Shown here: positions 5,819 to 6,008 of the stretch, piece after piece
How positions within the stretch are numbered: position 1 is the first letter of the stretch
Layout: each line of letters begins with the position of its first letter
Assembly: GCA_021815245.1 (NCBI GenBank)
Contig: JAKAHF010000169.1
Span: 1 to 6,008, forward strand
From: Actinomycetes bacterium
GTDB lineage: Bacteria; Actinomycetota; Thermoleophilia; RBG-16-64-13
Length of the DNA: 6,008 bases
Reading direction: 5' to 3'
Notes under the pieces: model-generated
Databases searched by the model: none
What the model was told of the DNA's origin: nothing
Seen by the model: the letters and a program-made list of their open reading frames with translations, nothing else
Position numbers and translations under genes: made by a program

Positions 5819-6008
5819 GTGCTGGAGCTCGATAGAGGCGTGACGGCCCTTGTCGGGCCCAACGGTAGCGGCAAGAGCAACGTCGTGGACGCGATTAGAT
5901 GGGCGCTAGGCGAACAGAGTCTGCGCGCGGTACGGAGCCGCAAGAGCGAGGAGGTGATCTTCGCCGGCAACGGTAAGCGTCCAGGCACGGGCATGGCTGA
6001 GGTCAGCC
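5807..6008 (+). CDS. smc: SMC chromosome-segregation ATPase, N-terminal fragment lacking both ends
   Basis: About 66 residues match the N-terminal ATPase lobe of bacterial SMC (about 1,150-1,200 residues when whole). The Walker A motif GPNGSGKSN is at residues 285-293 of the composite frame. It is followed by [13 protein letters not shown], then EEVIFAGN and GMAEVS, the usual SMC order up to the start of the first beta-strand region. By family knowledge SMC dimers with ScpA/ScpB compact and separate chromosomes in the cytoplasm. The usual first dozen or so residues (the initial beta-strand and GFKSF) are missing, replaced by PBP sequence. The [13 protein letters not shown] version of the usual LRGGKMEDVIF region is a variant; I cannot say from which lineage. 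The fragment runs off the window. It is not expected in a dcw cluster and most likely comes from another locus or organism. Confidence 0.88.

Noticed and set aside
5807..6008. A novel PBP-SMC fusion protein linking wall synthesis to chromosome segregation
   Set aside because: Both partners are cut at the join, the catalytic PBP motifs are missing, the compartments conflict, and the foreign part is a short piece at the window edge. An assembly chimera explains all of this.

Overview
This GC-rich window carries six co-directional plus-strand genes and ends in an abrupt hybrid. It looks like the chromosome of a high-GC Gram-positive bacterium, most plausibly an actinomycetote. The grounds are the base composition, the mraZ-rsmH-ftsL-PBP gene order, a leaderless-looking promoter, and an FtsL with a long hydrophilic tail. 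This placement is inferred from style, not from a search. LarE suggests nickel-pincer cofactor synthesis, often seen in anaerobes. No class-level assignment is safe.

Layout: (1) 1-548 holds the 3' two-thirds of a larE-type sulfur transferase gene. (2) About 545/561-2834 is a full-length UvrD/PcrA-type superfamily 1 DNA helicase with all core motifs and the C-terminal KFGxG Tudor-like domain. Its start is ambiguous: an ideal ribosome site and a GTGA overlap point to a different frame than the one the helicase uses, which may be a one-base indel. (3) 2835-3077 is non-coding. It holds a strong imperfect hairpin (2910-2944) and then the control region of the division cluster. There a promoter (TTGCAA, 17 bp, TAATGT) places its likely transcription start on the A of the mraZ ATG, and TGG-type MraZ boxes repeat at an exact 10-bp period from 3021 to 3065. 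(4) 3078-5000 holds mraZ, rsmH and an ftsL-like gene, tightly packed and probably translationally coupled. (5) 5003 to about 5806 is the first half of a class B penicillin-binding protein (FtsI/PBP2-like): membrane anchor, pedestal domain and the very start of the transpeptidase domain.

At about 5807 the protein changes, without losing frame, into the N-terminal ATPase region of an SMC chromosome-segregation protein, with Walker A GPNGSGKS, and this runs to the window end. The PBP lacks every catalytic motif at this point and the SMC lacks its first residues. The foreign piece is about 200 bp, roughly read-sized, and sits at the very end. I read this as an assembly chimera rather than a real fusion, but it is the most striking feature here.

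How the genes work together: MraZ is the cluster's transcriptional regulator and probably represses its own promoter through the 10-bp repeat array. RsmH methylates 16S rRNA. FtsL and the PBP belong to the septal peptidoglycan machinery. The upstream larE and uvrD are a separate transcription unit with no evident functional link to division. I found no mobile element, CRISPR array, tRNA or rRNA, and no convincing novel system.
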